64,000 bases of DNA from Paenibacillus aceti (lineage in GTDB: Bacteria; Bacillota; Bacilli; Paenibacillales; Paenibacillaceae): positions 2,457,360-2,521,359 of the forward strand of contig NZ_KZ987724.1 of assembly GCF_003614185.1 (NCBI RefSeq). Reading direction: 5' to 3'. Of this stretch, positions 62,929 through 64,000 are shown piece after piece. The notes below the pieces were generated by a model. It searched no databases and was not told the DNA's origin. It saw nothing but the letters and a program-made list of their open reading frames with translations. The position numbers and the translations under genes are program-made. Positions within the stretch are counted from its first letter, which is position 1. The number at the start of each line of letters is the position of its first letter.

Positions 62929-63753
62929 TTATACCACTGGTTTCCCCATACATTTTTTTGCAGCATAATGGCCATAAATGAATATCACTCCCAAAGCGAT
63001 TATTCCTCTGAACCATGCTTCTGTAAAAATCACAGCTACAGGCAATCCGGGTACAAACATAAAAAATAAGATCCAATTTTTAAAGGAATGTTTAAATCGT
63101 TTTTTGACAAAGCCTTCAGTAATAATCAAGTACAGCAAAACAATATAAAAGAGTGCCGCGAATACCACGGAAAATATCCAGACTTGCTCCTTAATCGATG
63201 TGGCACTTAGTAGAGATATAGCAAACAGTACTAACAACATAAGGAAAATTATATTCACGTAAGTATGAATAAAAGGGACTCCGAATGGGGCTAATTTTGT
63301 TTTTATGTAATGATCAACAGCCATAAATATGTCTTTATTTTCTTTTAATGTAACGGAGTCAAGTTGTTTTAATTTTAGCCTCAAGATTTCTTCCTTTATC
63401 TCTTTATGAAACTCATTTAATAGATCCTTTTTCACAGCTTCATCTGTTATCTCTTTAAATTTGTTGTATTTTTTTATAAATTCATAAGGAAGAATAGATG
63501 TAGCTTTAGAAATTTGTTCGGTAACCGTAAACAAATCAGACTCTTCATTAAAGTATTTATATATCTCTAATTCTACATCCGAATAGATGTCGAGTGCTTT
63601 TTCTATCCGTAGTTGAATTGATTTAGTATCTTCGAGGTAGTTGCTTCTGAGCTCCTTATACATCCAGAAAACTAATACTAATAGAACTATAGCCACAGCA
63701 GCGGTTATAGTATCTGGAAATAGTGATTTGACAAGATCAATTATATAACTCAA
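62929..63753 (-). CDS. Membrane protein of unknown function
   Basis: The 274-residue product has an N-terminal membrane segment (about residues 15-31, ITAAVAIVLLVLVFWMY) and a helical, charged cytoplasmic middle (about 35-150, possible coiled coil). At least four membrane segments follow (FIHTYVNIIFLMLLVLFAIS, VWIFSVVFAALFYIVLLYLI, NWILFFMFVPGLPVAVIF and a last one). The start is TTG 63753 with AAGGGG upstream. It lies 38 nt downstream of a DUF2075 gene and may be its partner. No family recognised. Confidence 0.7.
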   Translation of the reverse strand: MSYIIDLVKSLFPDTITAAVAIVLLVLVFWMYKELRSNYLEDTKSIQLRIEKALDIYSDVELEIYKYFNEESDLFTVTEQISKATSILPYEFIKKYNKFKEITDEAVKKDLLNEFHKEIKEEILRLKLKQLDSVTLKENKDIFMAVDHYIKTKLAPFGVPFIHTYVNIIFLMLLVLFAISLLSATSIKEQVWIFSVVFAALFYIVLLYLIITEGFVKKRFKHSFKNWILFFMFVPGLPVAVIFTEAWFRGIIALGVIFIYGHYAAKKCMGKPVV

Positions 63754-63791
63754 TCTATCACCCCTTAATGAACGCTGCTCTATCGATTGAA

Positions 63792-64000
63792 CTATTGTTT
63801 AATATAAGATGACTCAATGGCTTTAAACTCCTTAGTTGTTTCTACCAATATTACCTTACCTAACTGCCCAATTATATAGTTCCGCAGCTCCGGGTTTCGG
63901 CAATACAGGAAACAACCTTTCATTCCTCTAGAGATTAACACTTTGTATATATTTTTAATTAGCTTTGTCAGTTGGTCATTGTCCTTTTTAAGTCCCTTTT
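63792..64000 (-). CDS. DUF2075-type protein, C-terminal end (5' part outside window)
   Basis: The frame enters from the window edge and ends at 63792. It contains LIKNIYKVLISRGMKGCFLY then CRNPELRNYI, which matches the C-terminal helicase-like motif of DUF2075 proteins (a nuclease/NTPase-related family). About 69 residues are visible. It heads the accessory cluster on the minus strand. The family call rests on this one motif. Confidence 0.65.
   Translation of the reverse strand, partial: KGLKKDNDQLTKLIKNIYKVLISRGMKGCFLYCRNPELRNYIIGQLGKVILVETTKEFKAIESSYIKQ

Overview
The window reads as chromosomal DNA of a spore-forming, naturally competent Bacillota, most likely Paenibacillus or a close relative. 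This rests on gene order (the comE locus, holA-rpsT-gpr-spoIIP-yqxA, the yqeG-to-yqeM cluster, spoVAC-AD-AE), strong AGGAGG-type ribosome binding sites, a leuS T-box leader, and many AraC regulators with lipoprotein-type sugar ABC systems. The genus is an inference; no search was run. Left part (1-16.3 kb), mostly on the minus strand: a LacI-family repressor cut by the window edge, yqxA-like, spoIIP, gpr, rpsT (plus strand), holA, an ECF sigma/anti-sigma pair, comEC, comEB, comEA, divergent comER, leuS with its T-box, and a tRNA-Pro. Middle part (16.3-44 kb) is a metabolic block between genes that are normally close together. It holds a small XRE repressor with paired operators; an AraC regulator, a ThuA-like protein and a Gfo/Idh oxidoreductase; a 2-keto-3-deoxygluconate (KDG) set (kdgA, kduI, DeoR regulator, kduD, and a PfkB kinase at 43 kb); an NAD operon (Nudix-winged-helix regulator, pncA, pncB, nadE); a sugar ABC operon with a membrane AraC sensor; and a purine-salvage operon that joins a PotABCD-type transporter to a nucleoside hydrolase and an adenine deaminase. 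Right part (44-61 kb): RNase J, yqeM, cvfB, rsfS, yqeK, nadD, yhbY, aroE, yqeH, yqeG, a transglutaminase/DUF58/MoxR trio, spoVAC-AD-AE, a tiny 25-residue membrane peptide gene, and an M42 aminopeptidase. The far right (61-64 kb) is accessory DNA: a small membrane protein, a frameshifted ToxN/AbiQ-type toxin with a terminator and promoter where a type III antitoxin RNA is expected, another apparently frameshifted gene, a membrane protein, and the C-terminus of a DUF2075 protein. The most unusual feature is intergenic. Three families of short palindromes, unrelated in sequence, each occur in arrays of four with nearly the same spacing (about 50, 60 and 50 bp start to start) at 4.6, 42.5-42.9, 57.3 and 61.0-61.2 kb, with a degraded copy at 12.2 kb. 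Linker lengths are kept even where linker sequence is not. I know of no described element with this architecture and treat it as the best candidate for something new.
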